The notes: generated by a model from the letters alone, not told the origin. Shown: positions 42,101 to 55,372, numbered from the stretch's first letter. The stretch is 64,000 nucleotides of DNA from Archivesica marissinica (GCA_014843695.1 CM026397.1:37359858-37423857), one strand, 5' to 3'. Numbers and translations: made by a program.

Positions 42101-45100
42101 CATCTACATGTATTTACAGAATGTATGCCATCTACATGTATTTGCAGAATGTATGCCATCTACATGTATTTACAGAATGTTGCAGAATGTATGCCATCTA
42201 CATGTATTTACAGAATGTATGCATCTACATGTATTTACAGAATGTTGCAGAATGTATGCCATCTACATGTATTTGCAGAATGTATGCCATCTACATGTAT
42301 TTACAGAATGTTGCAGAATGTATGCCATCTACATGTATTTACAGAATGTTGCAGAATGTATGCCATCTACATGTATTTACAGAATGTTGCAGAATGTATG
42401 CCATCTACATGTATTTACAGAATGTTGCAGAATGTATGCCATCTACATGTATTTACAGAATGTATGCCATCTACATGTATTTACAGAATGTTGCAGAATG
42501 TATGCCATCTACATGTATTTACAGAATGTTGCAGAATGTATGCCATCTACATGTATTTACAGAATGTTGCAGAATATATGCCATCTACATGTATTTACAG
42601 AATGTATGCCATCTACATGTATTTACAGAATGTTGCAGAATGTATGCCATCTACATGTATTTACAGAATGTTGCAGAATGTATGCCATCTACATGTATTT
42701 GCAGAATGTATGCCATCTACATGTATTTACAGAATGTTGCAGAATGTATGCCATCTACATGTATTTACAGAATGTTGCAGAATGTATGCCATCTACATGT
42801 ATTTACAGAATGTATGCCATCTACATGTATTTACAGAATGTTGCAGAATGTATGCCATCTACATGTATTTACAGAATGTTGCAGAATGTATGCCATCTAC
42901 ATGTATTTGCAGAATGTATGCCATCTACATGTATTTACAGAATGTTGCAGAATGTATGCCATCTACATGTATTTACAGAATGTTGCAGAATGTATGCCAT
43001 CTACATGTATTTACAGAATGTTGCAGAATATATGCCATCTACATGTATTTACAGAATGTATGCCATCTACATGTATTTGCAGAATGTATGCCATCTACAT
43101 GTATTTACAGAATGTTGCAGAATGTATGCCATCTACATGTATTTACAGAATATATGCCATCTACATGTATTTACAGAATGTTGCAGAATGTATGCCATCT
43201 ACATGTATTTACAGAGTGTTGCAGAATGTATGCCATCTACATGTATTTGCAGAATGTATGCCATCTACATGTATTTACAGAATGTTGCAGAATGTTGCAG
43301 AATGTATGCCATCTACATGTATTTGCAGAATGTATGACATCTACATGTATTTACAGAATGTTGCAGAATGTATGCCATCTACATGTATTTGCAGAATGTA
43401 TGCCATCTACATGTATTTAAGGAATGTTGCAGAATGTATGCCATCTACATGTATTTGCAGAATGTTACAGAATGTATGCCATCTACATGTATTTACAGAA
43501 TGTTGCAGAATGTATGCCATCTACATGTATTTACAGAATATATGCCATCTACATGTATTTACAGAATGTTGCAGAATGTATGCCATCTACATGTATTTGC
43601 AGAATGTATGCCATCTACATGTATTTAAGGAATGTTGCAGAATGTATGCCATCTACATGTATTTGCAGAATGTTACAGAATGTATGCCATCTACATGTAT
43701 TTACAGAATGTATGCCATCTACATGTATTTACAGAATGTATGCCATCTACATGTATTTGCAGAATGTATGCCATCTACATGTATTTACAGAATGTATGCC
43801 ATCTACATGTATTTGCAGAATATATGCCATCTACATATATTTACAGAATGTATGCCATCTACATATATTTACAGAATGTTACAGAATGTATGCCATCTAC
43901 ATGTGTTTACAGAATGTATGCCATCTACATATATTTACAGAATGTATGCCATCTACATGTATTTACAGAATGTATGACATCTACCTGTATTTACAGAATG
44001 TATGCCATCTACATGTATTTACAGAATGTATGCCATCTACATGTATTTACAGAATGTATGCCATCTACATGTATTTGCAGAATGTTGCAGAATGTTGCAG
44101 AATGTATGCCATCTACATGTATTTACAGAATGTTGCAGAATGTATGCCATCTACATGTATTTGCAGAATGTATGCCATCTACATGTATTTGCAGAATGTA
44201 TGACATCTACATGTATTTGCAGAATGTTGCAGAATGTATGCCATCTACATGTATTTGCAGAATGTTGCAGAATGTATGCCATCTACATGTATTTACAGAA
44301 TGTTGCAGAATGTATGCCATCTACATGTATTTACAGAATGTTGCAGAATGTATGCCATCTACATGTATTTGCAGAATGTTGCAGAATGTATGCCATCTAC
44401 ATGTATTTACAGAATGTATGCCATATACATGTATTTGCAGAATGTTGCAGAATGTATGCCATCTACATGTATTTGCAGAATGTTGCAGAATGTATGCCAT
44501 CTACATGTATTTACAGAATGTATGCCATCTACATGTATTTGCAGAATGTATGCCATCTACATGTATTTGCAGAATGTTGCAGAATGTATGCCATCTACAT
44601 GTATTTACAGAATGTTGCAGAATGTATGCCATCTACATGTATTTACAGAATGTATGCCATCTACATGTATTTGCAGAATGTATGCCATCTACATGTATTT
44701 ACAGAATGTATGCCATCTACATGTATTTGCAGAATGTATGCCATCTACATGTATTTACAGAATGTTGCAGAATGTATGCCATATACATGTATTTGCAGAA
44801 TGTATGCCATCTACATGTATTTGCAGAATGTATGCCATCTACATGTATTTACAGAATGTTACAGAATGTATGCCATCTACATGTATTTGCAGAATATATG
44901 CCATCTACATGTATTTACAGAATGTTACAGAATGTATGCCATCTACATGTATTTACAGAATGTATGCCATCTACATGTATTTGCAGAATGTATGCTATCT
45001 ACATGTATTTGCAGAATGTATGCCATCTACATGTATTTACAGAATATATGCCATCTACATGTATTTGCAGAATATATGCCATCTACATGTATTTACAGAA

Positions 45101-45735
45101 TGTTACAGAATGTATGCCATCTACATGTATTTACAGAATGTATGCCATCTACATGTATTTGCAGAATGTATGCTATCTACATGTATTTGCAGAATGTATG
45201 CCATCTACATGTATTTACAGAATATATGCCATCTACATGTATTTGCAGAATATATGCCATCTACATGTATTTACAGAATGTTACAGAATGTATGCCATCT
45301 ACATGTATTTACAGAATGTATGCCATCTACATGTATTTGCAGAATGTATGCCATCTACATGTATTTGCAGAATGTATGCCATCTACATGTATTTGCAGAA
45401 TGTATGCCATCTACATGTATTTACAGAATGTTACAGAATGTATGCCATCTACATGTATTTGCAGAATGTATGACATCTACATGTATTTACAGAATGTTGC
45501 AGAATGTATGACATCTACATGTATTTACAGAATGTATACCATCTACATGTATTTGCAGAATGTATGCCATCTACATGTATTTACAGAATATATGCCATCT
45601 ACATGTATTTACAGAATGTATACCATCTACATGTATTTACAGAATGTATGCCATCTACATGTATTTACAGAATGTATACCATCTACATGTATTTACAGAA
45701 TGTATGCCATCTACATGTATTTGCAGAATGCATGC
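39187..45735. repeat. 6.5-kb 28/38-bp minisatellite
   Basis: The base unit is ATGCCATCTACATGTATTTA plus CAGAATGT (28 bp). An optional 10-bp TGCAGAATGT block makes 38 bp, sometimes doubled. ACAG and GCAG forms alternate. Since 28 and 38 are not multiples of three and no unit carries a plus-strand stop, all three plus frames stay open for up to 1,301 codons. Larger blocks are duplicated, for example around 39850-40320 and 40720-41200, spaced about 875 bp. Confidence 0.98.
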
Positions 45736-46600
45736 TTCCAGATGTATATCCCATCCCAGCTGTCAATAATATGAGCATTTAGTTGTCAAACCCAAAAAAG
45801 GCATGGTGTTTTGCTAGCCAGATATTTATAAGCATTGAACCTTCATGTGAGACAGTTTTCCAACATTGTCGGGCAAAATGTTTGGAAGTTTGCTGACAAG
45901 GGCTACAATTATTAATTTCCGCTTATGCCCATCAATAAGACTGCATTACTCAATTTGTAGCACATGTAAGATCGTGTCATTACGAGCAAGCGTGTCATCA
46001 CATGTCCTTGTTGCATAGAGACAAATAATGAAAACTGTTTTCACACCTCCGGACCTGCATGGGATCATTCCTTTCTGCTTAATTGATTGAAAATTAAACA
46101 GTTATATGCAGTATATACAGTAAAAGTTTATTTCAGGAAATATACAATGAAATTGCTTATTTTATATTCTAATACGATACGTTGCCATCCCCAAAAAAAA
46201 TGACCGACCAATGCAGTGTACAGGTAAGATTCCGCGGAACACCACCACTCCAATTAATTCTGTCTGCCAGATTGTTTTGTCATTTCGTCATGTGATGCAC
46301 GAGATGTCTCTATCAGTTTTTTATTTTGCTTCGCGAAGATGCGTGGAGTTTCATTAATTTGCCAGGCGTGTACTGTAATCCATTCAAACCAATCAACAAA
46401 CACAGGACAATTGGGCGGCACCACTTCGTAATGACGCAAATAGGGCCACAGTTGGGGCCGCAATTTAAGCATGTCCTGAGTTGACAGTCCTGATTGCTTG
46501 CCCACTTTACATCAAAGATGAATACCTATTCTCTACTTAGTTGAATGAACCATGTTATGGGCTATTTAAAGAGCATTAAACGCAATGTAGTGGTATATAG
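45736..46600. other. Mostly unique sequence with one minus-strand ORF
   Basis: An 83-codon minus-strand ORF at 46254-46505 begins MGKQSGLSTQDMLKLRPQ and has a Trp/Pro-rich middle. I recognise no family and see no supporting splice structure. It could be an exon or a transposon remnant. Confidence 0.35.
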
Positions 46601-46636
46601 GGAGACTTATACTGTCTCGCTATAGAGCTAGCATTT

Positions 46637-46712
46637 ATAGCGACACAGTAGAGTGTTTGCCTCCAGGTAATGGAGGATCAGGCAGTCGTGGGTTCGAACC
46701 ACGACTTGGGCT
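46637..46712 (+). mobile_element. tRNA-like SINE head
   Basis: GCCTCCAGGTAATGGAGGAT and a strong B-box-like GTGGGTTCGAACCACG indicate a tRNA-derived head. The A box is imperfect and no full cloverleaf is apparent. Confidence 0.5.
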
Positions 46713-46728
46713 TGGATACTTTAGCCAA

Positions 46729-46874
46729 AGGAACTTGAAATTTTATCCATAAGCCACCAAAGGTCTCGTACCTCTCCTAGGACGTCCCCCTCTATTAAAA
46801 AATTTAATAGAGAGGGTGTCCTAGGATAGAGGTACGAGACCTTTGGTGGCTTAATGATAACATTTCAAGTTCCT
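46729..46874. mobile_element. Hairpin element, arms about 73 bp
   Basis: AGGAACTTGAAATTTTATCC and the downstream segment with AAGCCACCAAAGGTCTCGTA are mirrored by the right arm ending ATTTCAAGTTCCT, with almost no loop (TTAAAAAATTTAA centre near 46800). It lies directly after the SINE head, as if inserted in that SINE. Confidence 0.8.
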
Positions 46875-46989
46875 GTGCTTTAGCACACCTCCTGCACCTC
46901 TGGAAGGACTGTATGTATTTCCTCTGCTTTCCTTGTCAGGACATGGCAGTGAGGGGTGACTACCTGGACAAACAGATTTGAATCAATCG

Positions 46990-48080
46990 TCTCCAATAAA
47001 CAAATACAAATTATCCGGGTGATTCACATTTCTTCTCTGGGAGTGGGAGTGGGATAGCTTCCGGGTTCAAATAGCATTGCAACTGGTGACAACCGGCTGT
47101 TGTGAGCACTAAATTACTTCATTATACCTGATGACAGGAGAACACGAATTCTGTTGAAATAAATACAGAAATAAAAGATGTATGATGGAAAGAGTAAATA
47201 ATTTACTTTGTAAACAAAAACATGTTGTATACAGAATTTCTCCAACGAGAAGAGTATTTAAAGAAGGGGCAATAACCTTCGAAGCAGCTTTGTAATGGGA
47301 TGAAGGTCAGACACTGCTATTGAAATTCCCATAGGCCACCATTATCACACACAGTGCCATTAAATGTTTCCCAAAAATAGTTTCGCACAAAAGACAGTAG
47401 TTTTCAACAGACTTTGAGCCACAGGAAAATGTAAAATTTCAATGGGGTTGACCAAATGCGTTTTTTTATTTCCCACTAAAGGCACCCGGCCACCCCCTGC
47501 TCTGAAGGTAATTTGGTGGTGAATGTTGCACTGACACCTGCATTTATAATATGGTGTTTATTTGTTAACAAATATTATGCAGATATTCTAAAATATCCAA
47601 AATGCAGCTCCTATATTGTATGTTTAATAATTAGAAGTCATTTCACCTCAAAGAAATCAAGCAGGTGGTCATTATTATATACAGTTGTTTTCATTTTTTT
47701 TTTCATTTTGAGGCCCCTAGCGGTAACCCCTTTTATTTCCAATTATAGACATATAATGTACAACATACATATAAGTGATATGGCTATATATATATATTGA
47801 TATGAATAGTTATACATTCACATATTTGATGCAAGGTCATTTCTTTTACAGTATTATTATGATAACTTGAAAACAATATGTTCAAATAAATCTAGACCAC
47901 TTTATGTTGTGTTTTTCTAATTTATCATTCATTAGTGCGATTTCCCTTTCTAAAGTTATTCTTTAGCTTAAATACCTATCAAAATGTGCAATGCAGGGTG
48001 TTAAATTTCTGTATTTCATTCGTATGATATAAAATTTACTTAAAATACATAATCCTCAATATTGAGGGAGTGCCGAAATC
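46990..48080. other. Unique AT-rich stretch
   Basis: The 95-codon plus-strand ORF at 47513-47800 has no recognisable features. Nothing else supported. Confidence 0.4.
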
Positions 48081-48082
48081 AC

Positions 48083-49120
48083 CAAGAAGAAGAAGAAAAT
48101 TATTATGAAATTTATTATAATGGTGTCATTTCCTTTTTCTATCTATTTTACCAAAACAGATATCTTTAAAATTGAACTCGACACACAATCCTTTTGATTT
48201 TAAAAGATCACATAATCGTTTCGAAAAATGTTGTATATGAGGGCATTCCCAGAAAATATGCTCAATACGTTCAACATGCATATTACAAAAGTCGCACAGC
48301 ACTTGCATTTATACAAATATGTGTTTGTTGGCATCAACCTCATTACAAATTTATATTGAAAACATCTTAGCGTTGCCGCGAGTGGAACACTATAGATATT
48401 TTTCCATGTGAGATTTTGCTCATGTAGGAGCATTGACCATTTGTCTTCAGATTTTAATGTTTCCCTATTCATATTATCCATTTGTATTGTGTACAGTAAT
48501 TGGTTTGTGTTCTTAGAGTTTTTTACTTTTTGAACAATAGTTTCTTTTCTGTTTTGCATTAGCATATATTTGTTTACGTTCGAGTTTGTATTAGATGGTA
48601 TATTGCTTATGACCTGGTGGTATTTTAGAAAGTCACGCTCCTCCATATTAAATATATTTTTTGCTTCATTGAAGGTTAAGAACTTATTTGTTCGGAAGTC
48701 AAAACGATGTTCTATAAAAAAAGCGTATACCTTTATCGAACCAAGTCTGGAAACAAATTAGTTTGCCATCTATTTTCACATGTGAGTTATTCCAAATTGT
48801 ATGTTCATTAATTCCATCATGTTTTGACTGTTTATTGAAGTCGGAGACTACTTTAACCATGCTGTCAATACATCCTTTAGGAAATAGTTGTTACCACAAA
48901 TATCCGAAATATCCCTTGTAGATAAATTACATTCAAATATAAAATCACCTCCATACTTATTCAGAATTTTATCATAAAATATTCTCCAAACTCCTTTGTT
49001 TTGAGTATTCAGTATTCTTTTTACCTATCATGGTTTTATTGAATACAAAAATGTTCTTACATCCGTAAGCTTTAATCCTCATTTTTCAAATTGTTGTATC
49101 AGTACGTTTATTATATACAG
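48083..49120 (-). pseudogene. LINE (non-LTR) reverse transcriptase ORF 3' remnant
   Basis: Minus-strand fragments in several frames read LKLTDVRTFLYSIKP, then NKGVWRIFYDKILNKYGG, then MEERDFLKYHQVISNI, then RCFQYKFVMRLMPTNTYLYK and CDFCNMHVERIEHIFWECPH. This order is the C-terminal part of an invertebrate LINE polyprotein with its zinc-knuckle-like CxxC...H motif. Internal stops and frameshifts show it is dead. The 3' end is a short TTC tract near 48083-48096. Confidence 0.85.
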
Positions 49121-49177
49121 TTACATGAAAAAGTGATCCCCGTCTCCCCATACAAGGACATAGTCCAGTAAGGAATC

Positions 49178-49835
49178 AACTTCATCTACGACAGGAATCA
49201 GCTTCATCTACGACAGGAATCAGCTTCATCTATGTCAGAAATCAGCTTCATCTATGTCAGAAATCAGCTTCATCTACGACAGGAATCTGCTTCATCTATG
49301 TCAGAAATCAGCTTCATCTATGTCAGAAATCAGCTTCATCTACGACAGGAATCAGCTTCATCTATGTCAGAAATCAGCTTCATCTATGTCAGAAATCAGC
49401 TTCATCTACGACAGGAATCAGCTTCATCTATGTCAGAAATCAGCTTCATCTATGTCAGAAATCAGCTTCATCTATGACAGGAATCAGCTTCATCTATGTC
49501 AGAAATCAGCTTCATCTATGACAGGAATCAGCTTCATCTATGTCAGAAATCAGCTTCATCTACGACAGGAATCAGCTTCATCTATGACAGGAATCAGCTT
49601 CATCTATGACAGGAATTAACTTCATCTACGACAGGAATCAGCTTCATCTACGACAGGAATCAGCTTCATCTATGACAGGAATCAGCTTCATCTATGACAG
49701 GAATCAGCATCATCTATGACAGGAATCAGCTTCATCTATGACAGGAATCAGTATCATCTATGACAGGAATCAGCTTCATCTACGACAGGAATCAGCTTCA
49801 TCTACGACAGGAATCAGCTTCATCTAGGACATGAA
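49178..49835. repeat. 22-bp minisatellite, about 30 copies
   Basis: The unit is AATCAGCTTCATCTA(C/T)G plus ACAGG or TCAGA. The ACAGG and TCAGA types form mixed blocks on the left, and ACAGG is fixed on the right. Confidence 0.95.
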
Positions 49836-50014
49836 TCAAGTACTGTACTTGTACTTAAGTACTTTTGAAAAGTACTTGATTTTTCAAGTACATCTCAAGT
49901 ACTTTGGCAGTGTAATTCTTTTAGGATAATTAAAATTGACCTATGAAACATAATGTGTTTATCATGTTTATTCTGTATATTTTAAATTGATATCTATGTG
50001 TGTATATTCATGAA

Positions 50015-50120
50015 GAAGAAGAAGAAGAAGAATGCTTTATTAAGACTTAAACTTTACAGTTTCTCGTCTGTAACATTTAAACATATTTACAATATATATA
50101 GTACAATATTATAATATATG
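50015..50120 (-). mobile_element. LINE 3'-tail fragment with TTC tract
   Basis: On the minus strand AAGTCTTAATAAAGCATTC runs into a TTC repeat (plus GAAGAAGAAGAAGAAGAA near 50013-50031), the same kind of 3' end as the LINE at 48083. The upstream limit is not clear. Confidence 0.45.
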
Positions 50121-50795
50121 CAATCATGATGAGGATGGACAAATGATGTAATGATTATGGACATACATGGAAAAATAATGACAATGTCATGAAGGATTAT
50201 AGACTATGCAAAACATGATCATGACTGTATTAAGAGTGTAGGGAGTATTCAACTGGTAATTCATATATCCTAAACAAGTGAATTACAAGGGATAAAGCTT
50301 CATGAATATATTTACTAAAGTTATTCATGAGTGTACTGTTTTGTCCATTTGAAATATATTTTTGTTGAAAATAAAGAACACATTATAGTAATTATTACAG
50401 GTCATCAGTTGAATTACTACATACTAATTAAAATTACCCATTCTAATTAAGTAATTAGTCTTTAATGTAGGCTTTTAATACAACTGCCAGAATCATCAGG
50501 TGGATTAAATTAAGGTGTAAACATTTTCATAATCCAATTGAATAATAATAAGAATATACTTCAAAGGTAGCAATATTTAGATTTTAGACAAAACTGCTTA
50601 CTCTAACTTCTATGAGTAGATAAATGTGAAAAGTGTAAATTGGGTTCAATTAAATAAGAAATCTGCTCTGGTTGAGTATATATTAAATGGCAGGAAGTTC
50701 AATTGAGAATTAACACTTAGATAAATTATAATACATCTAAGGCTAAACCAAGTAGAATGCATTCTTGTGTACTTCTGGGGAGTATGTGTTTTATG

Positions 50796-51030
50796 TTTAT
50801 TTATCGTCGCTACCGGTTACCCATATGAGCGACGCCTCCTGAAGATATTAGTCATGTCAGACTTTTTGGAGGATAGTGCAATGATACAGACAGAGACCCA
50901 TTCCAGAATCTCATCTGGTTCTTTTACGTGCACGGTGTAATGCACCGACACGAGACCTCGGTTTAAAGTCCCATCTGAAAGACTGTTAATTTTATTAGGG
51001 TCAGACGGGGGATCGAACCTACGCAACATG
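50796..51030 (-). mobile_element. SINE family A, minus-strand copy
   Basis: This is the reverse complement of the SINE at 62588-62878, from the tail (TTTATCGTCGCTACCGGTTA) through TTTTACGTGCACGGTGTAAT to the B-box region GGGGGATCGAACCTACG. The tRNA head beyond the B box is diverged. Confidence 0.85.
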
Positions 51031-51724
51031 CAAAGACTGCGATGCACACATTATATTGCAGACTGGGCCGGGGTACGGACATTTGCCCCGAACGACATCT
51101 GCCTTGTATTGGTGAATGAAAAATTGATTGCTAATATAATTATGATGATCCAAAATATGTCTTTAATTGATTATAATTATTACCACATATTAGGTAGTTT
51201 TTCAAAGTGTAATTTCTTTATTTTGGGCGTGAATGAGAACAGGAAGGAAGGATCTAGCAAACTGTAAACATGTTGACGCTTAGTTTAAAATATAATTTAA
51301 CAAGTATACTAGTTTGTTTTATTTTATAATTTTATATTTTAATCTTTATGCAGCATTTTGAGGGAGAGCAGACTCGAAAATTGAATGTCAGGCACCCCCC
51401 CCCAGCAATTTGAAATGGAACTGCCTTAAGTATGTGAGATTGAATTGGGGGAAACAACTTGAGAAAGTACTTGTACTTGGCCCTAAAGTACTTGATGTAC
51501 TTAAGTACTTTTTTTAAATGCTGTACTTATACTTGAGGTTTTGACCAGTGATTAATATAAGTTGTAAGAACCTATTTCGCTAACATGAATTTGTATAAAA
51601 TAATCTCCCCGTATGACTATGCGGCCTTTGTAGAGCACAACGCCAGCAACGGTATCTATAGATGTTATCTCGAAACTGGAAATATTCCCGTAAAGCCTGC
51701 TTCGATGGGGTTGACCAGCATGTG

Positions 51725-52262
51725 CATATTGTCGTCGCTTGCTGTGGCAGTCTGTACATGATCCCAAGTGTCTGATTACATCGGAAGAGAATCCAGAGAT
51801 GATGCGTCGTCGTTTGCTGTGGCAGTCTGTACATGCTCCCAAGTGTCTGGTTACATCAGAAGAGAATGCAGAGATGATGCGTCGTCGCTTGCTGTGGCAG
51901 TCTGTACATGATCCTAAGTGTCTGATTACATCAGAAGAGAATCCAGAGATGATGCGTTGTCGCTTGCTGTGGCAGTCTGTACATGATCCCAAGTGTCTGA
52001 TTACATCGGAAGAGAATCCAGAGATGATGCGTCGTCGTTTGCTGTGGCAGTCTGTACATGATCCCAAGTGTCTGATTACATCGGAAGAGAATCCAGAGAT
52101 GATGCGTCGTCGTTTGCTGTGGCAGTCTGTACATGATCCCAAGTGTCTGATTACATCAGAAGAGAATGCAGAGATGATGCGTCGTCGCTTGCTGTGGCAG
52201 TCTGTACATGATCCCAAGTTACTGATTACATCGGAAGAGAATCCAGAGATGATGCGTCAGAT
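51725..52262. repeat. 75-bp tandem repeat, seven copies, coding-like
   Basis: The unit encodes on the plus strand 25 residues including RRLLWQSVHDPKCLITSEEN. The frame 51739-52290 is open through all copies (183 codons), with mostly conservative changes (D/A, I/V, P/A). A decayed Gypsy integrase tail lies about 300 bp downstream, so it may derive from a retrotransposon. The minus strand is also open. Confidence 0.85.
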
Positions 52263-52554
52263 GAAGTTATGCACTCCTCGATGGTTTTAGATTAGGGTAA
52301 GGGTATACGTCCCAGGAATGTTGACGTTGGTGATTCTGTAACAGTAGTAGCATCTGGGCTCATGGGGACAACGTCATCTATAGGAATCCTGTTTAACGGG
52401 ACATATGTTGGATGGCGGGATACGAAATCAGCAGCATACGTAGTGATTAATTCCGTGCACGTGCGTGGATCATCCGGAAGCAGTGTATGAAAGTCATCTC
52501 CTTTAAGTTCCGGAGATGTTAAATACGAGACCTTGTATTATTGAGGAAGGTTCC

Positions 52555-53056
52555 CATACAAGGCAAACATACATTAGCAGATAAGTGGGATAGAGTCCCC
52601 TTACATAGTGTTAGATATTCCCAGTAGAGGAGACCCTATGTATCGTGTTCAACAGGAATCTGGTATTGGTCCTATACGAATCTGATACTACCATTCATAT
52701 CTATTCCGAAGTCTGAAGTAATAGCGCCTACGTCATCAACCCAGGCTAGATAAAAGTTCTACTTCTGTTAACAAGGGTCTATCTTCAGAATCCGAATATG
52801 AACAATATGATTATGACAGTAATAGACGCTACGTTATACCACAACGACGTAATCGTCAATTGTCCGGAAATCTGTCTAATGGTATTTTAAGTTATAATGG
52901 TATTTTTGAGAGTCATTCGGAGCCTAGTCGGCCCGAGACAACCGACGGCGTACGTTCTCGAAATCTGGCGGTTGAGCACAGTTCTGGTAATGACAACGTT
53001 ACAGAACAAGCGACCGTACCAATAGCAGCCAAGGATCAGACCGGTCCGACAACGTA
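52555..53056 (+). pseudogene. Gypsy-type LTR retrotransposon integrase C-terminal remnant
   Basis: LADKWDRVP and, after a one-base shift in a C run, PYIVLDIPSRGDPMYRVQQE then SGIGPIRI match the C-terminal module of Gypsy integrases (LADKWxxxPYxV...PVYxVxxExGxGxxR). An Arg/Ser-rich tail follows, with IPQRRNRQLSGNLSNG, to a stop at 53055-53057. Stops and frameshifts mark it as dead. No LTR was identified. Confidence 0.65.
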
Positions 53057-53059
53057 AAT

Positions 53060-54367
53060 CCACAGACTGATACGGACAATGGGTAGTTTCTCAACAAGTC
53101 GTTGAAACAGAATATTTTGTCTAATGTACGTTGATTCTGAGTTTAACATGTATAAGTTCCGGGTAGCCTAGTACATGTATATACTCATTAAACATCAACG
53201 GCAATTCTGAATCATTGATCTATGTAGTTATATTTGTTTTGGAGTTTAAATTTGCACCGAAAGCTTATGTCATATGTATATATATTCTTTATTACCACCA
53301 TATAGATGAGCATTTGATACAAATTCAAAAAATACATGTTCATAATTTATACAAATTTACAATAACAGTATTACAATTATATCATACATACATTGTTATA
53401 TACAAGTACAATTTATTTACAGTTTAGATATATAATTATCATACATTTTCCCCTGGCACCGGCTAAACGAAGCATATGAACACATGTGCGGGCAAAGATA
53501 GCAAGTTAGATATTGCGAAGACACAATATTCCGTCCGGCAGACCACATGATGACCCTTAAATACTCTCTCCAATTGAATGTGAGGGGGTATATTCGTTAT
53601 ATAAATTGAACTATCAGCACGTGCATGTATATACAATATAATTATGTATGAATCAAATATATGTGCCAACTAGTCCGTGTACCTGGCATGATCTGAATGC
53701 GATGCCATTCATACTAAAACTGAGGATGAAAGTTCCCACACTAATATTAAAGTGGTATATTGTATATACATATAACTGTGAAGTTGGAAAGACATGGCAA
53801 ATATATGATACGAACAACCCCACAGTGAGCAATCTTGCCGAAACGAAACACAAGAAAGATCGTAGGGAGTTAATGTATCTGATGGCTATGCCATTCAGCA
53901 AAGATGCATTACACTAAATGTACACACACATATAGTTATGGTTACATGAGCATTCAATAGCTTATTTTAAGACACTGTAACTGTAAAGCTTCAGAGCTCT
54001 CACCACTAATTGGATATGTATAAAGACCTGTCAACATATCAAACACTTGTTGTACTGGCCGTTCACTGATCATAAGAAGGTAACACTGAAAACCAGCGAC
54101 TTGTAATATCTGCTTCCATAAAACATTTCGTAAACGAATATTGTGTGCACAAAAGAAAATCTTGTGTATAATCACATTTTCTACCAGAGAATTTCATTTT
54201 GAACAATTGACATGATTTGTAAACGATAGTAATTTGGCAATTGTTTCTACCGCACATCTGCACTGGTATTTCAATTCTGGGCTCACTGCTCCCAAGGTCC
54301 AGAACAAGCAGGGTTTGTTGAAATTCATAATATTCTCAACACCCACGACTTCACTATTGCATTGTGT

Positions 54368-54375
<8 letters not shown>
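53060..54375. other. Unique AT-rich stretch, no recognised gene
   Basis: Overlapping plus and minus ORFs of 65-90 codons near 53460-53920 and 53950-54260 show no family features; opposite-strand overlap argues against coding. Confidence 0.45.
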
Positions 54376-54404
<29 letters not shown>

Positions 54405-54480
54405 CTGTACTAAACAGCCAGTTTACAGATTCACAATGTGTTATATATCTATATGATCTGTACTAAACAGCCAGATGTGT

Positions 54481-54518
<38 letters not shown>

Positions 54519-54528
54519 TATATATATA
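54373..54528. repeat. Two TA-dinucleotide tracts within a short duplication
   Basis: TA runs at about 54374-54402 and 54485-54528 are separated by repeated GATCTGTACTAAACAGCCAG segments; a third copy reads GACCTGTACTAAACAGCCAG near 54533. Confidence 0.9.
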
Positions 54529-54667
54529 GTTGACCTGTACTAAACAGCCAGTTTCCAGATTCACAATGTGTTGCTATTATATAATACATTTGACCTGTAT
54601 TAAGCAGCCACTTTCTGTGATTACATTGACTGGTTATATAAGACAGATTTGACTGATTATAAATTTA

Positions 54668-55372
54668 GAAATATGTGGGTGAGAAGAAGTGACTACTACA
54701 TAGTGCACAACAAGATAATATGTGGGTGAGAAGAAGTGACTACTACACAGTGCACAACAAGATAATATGTGGGTGAGAAGAAGTGACTACTACACAGTGC
54801 ACAATATAATATGTGGGTGAGAAGAAGTGACTACTACACAGTGCACAACAAGATAATATGTGGGTGAGAAGAAGTGACTACTAAATAGTGAACAACAAGA
54901 TAATATGTGGGTGAGCAGAAGTGACTACTAAATAGTGAACAACAAAATAATATGTGGGTGAGAAGAAGTGACTACTACACAGTGAACAACAAGATAATAT
55001 GTGGGTGAGAAGAAGTGACTACTACATAGTGAACAACAAGATAATATGTGGGTGAGAAGAAGTGACTACTACATAGTGAACAACAAGATAATATGTGGGT
55101 GAGAAGAAGTGACTACTACATAGTGCACAACAAGATAATATGTGGGTGAGAAGAAGTGACTACTACATAGTGAACAACAAGATAATATGTGGGTGAGAAG
55201 AAGTGACTACTACATAGTGAACAACAAGATAATATGTGGGTGAGAAGAAGTGACTACTACATAGTGCACAAGATAATATGTGGGTGAGAAGAAGTGACTA
55301 CTACATAGTGCACAACAAGATAATATGTGGATGAGAAGAAGTGACTACTACATAGTGAATAACAAGTTAATA
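54668..55372. repeat. 47-bp minisatellite, about 15 copies
   Basis: The unit contains ATATGTGGGTGAGAAGAAGT followed by GACTACTACATAGTGCACAAC. AGTG(C/A)ACAAC and CTA(C/A)(A)TAG variants are interspersed, and two units are shortened by a few bases. Confidence 0.96.

Larger units (their letters stand above)
49845..51545. mobile_element. Possible hAT-like element with AAGTACTT-rich ends
   Basis: Both ends are dense in AGTACTTGTACTTAAGTACT-like motifs and are approximate inverted copies (CAAGTACTGTACTTGTACTT at the left; the reverse complement of the right end has CAAGTATAAGTACAGCA). A LINE 3' tail and a SINE lie inside. Clear target duplications were not found. Confidence 0.4.

Noticed and set aside
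39379..45782. Giant plus-strand ORFs (up to 1,301 codons) of MPSTCIYR/VCHLHVF repeats
   Set aside because: They are produced by repeat units lacking stops in every plus frame; unit lengths of 28 and 38 bp shift the frame, and no start context, splice sites or flanking coding sequence exist.
53648..53917. 89-codon plus-strand ORF MNQIYVPTSPCTWHD...
   Set aside because: An opposite-strand ORF of similar length overlaps it, no motif is recognisable and no splice or start evidence supports it.
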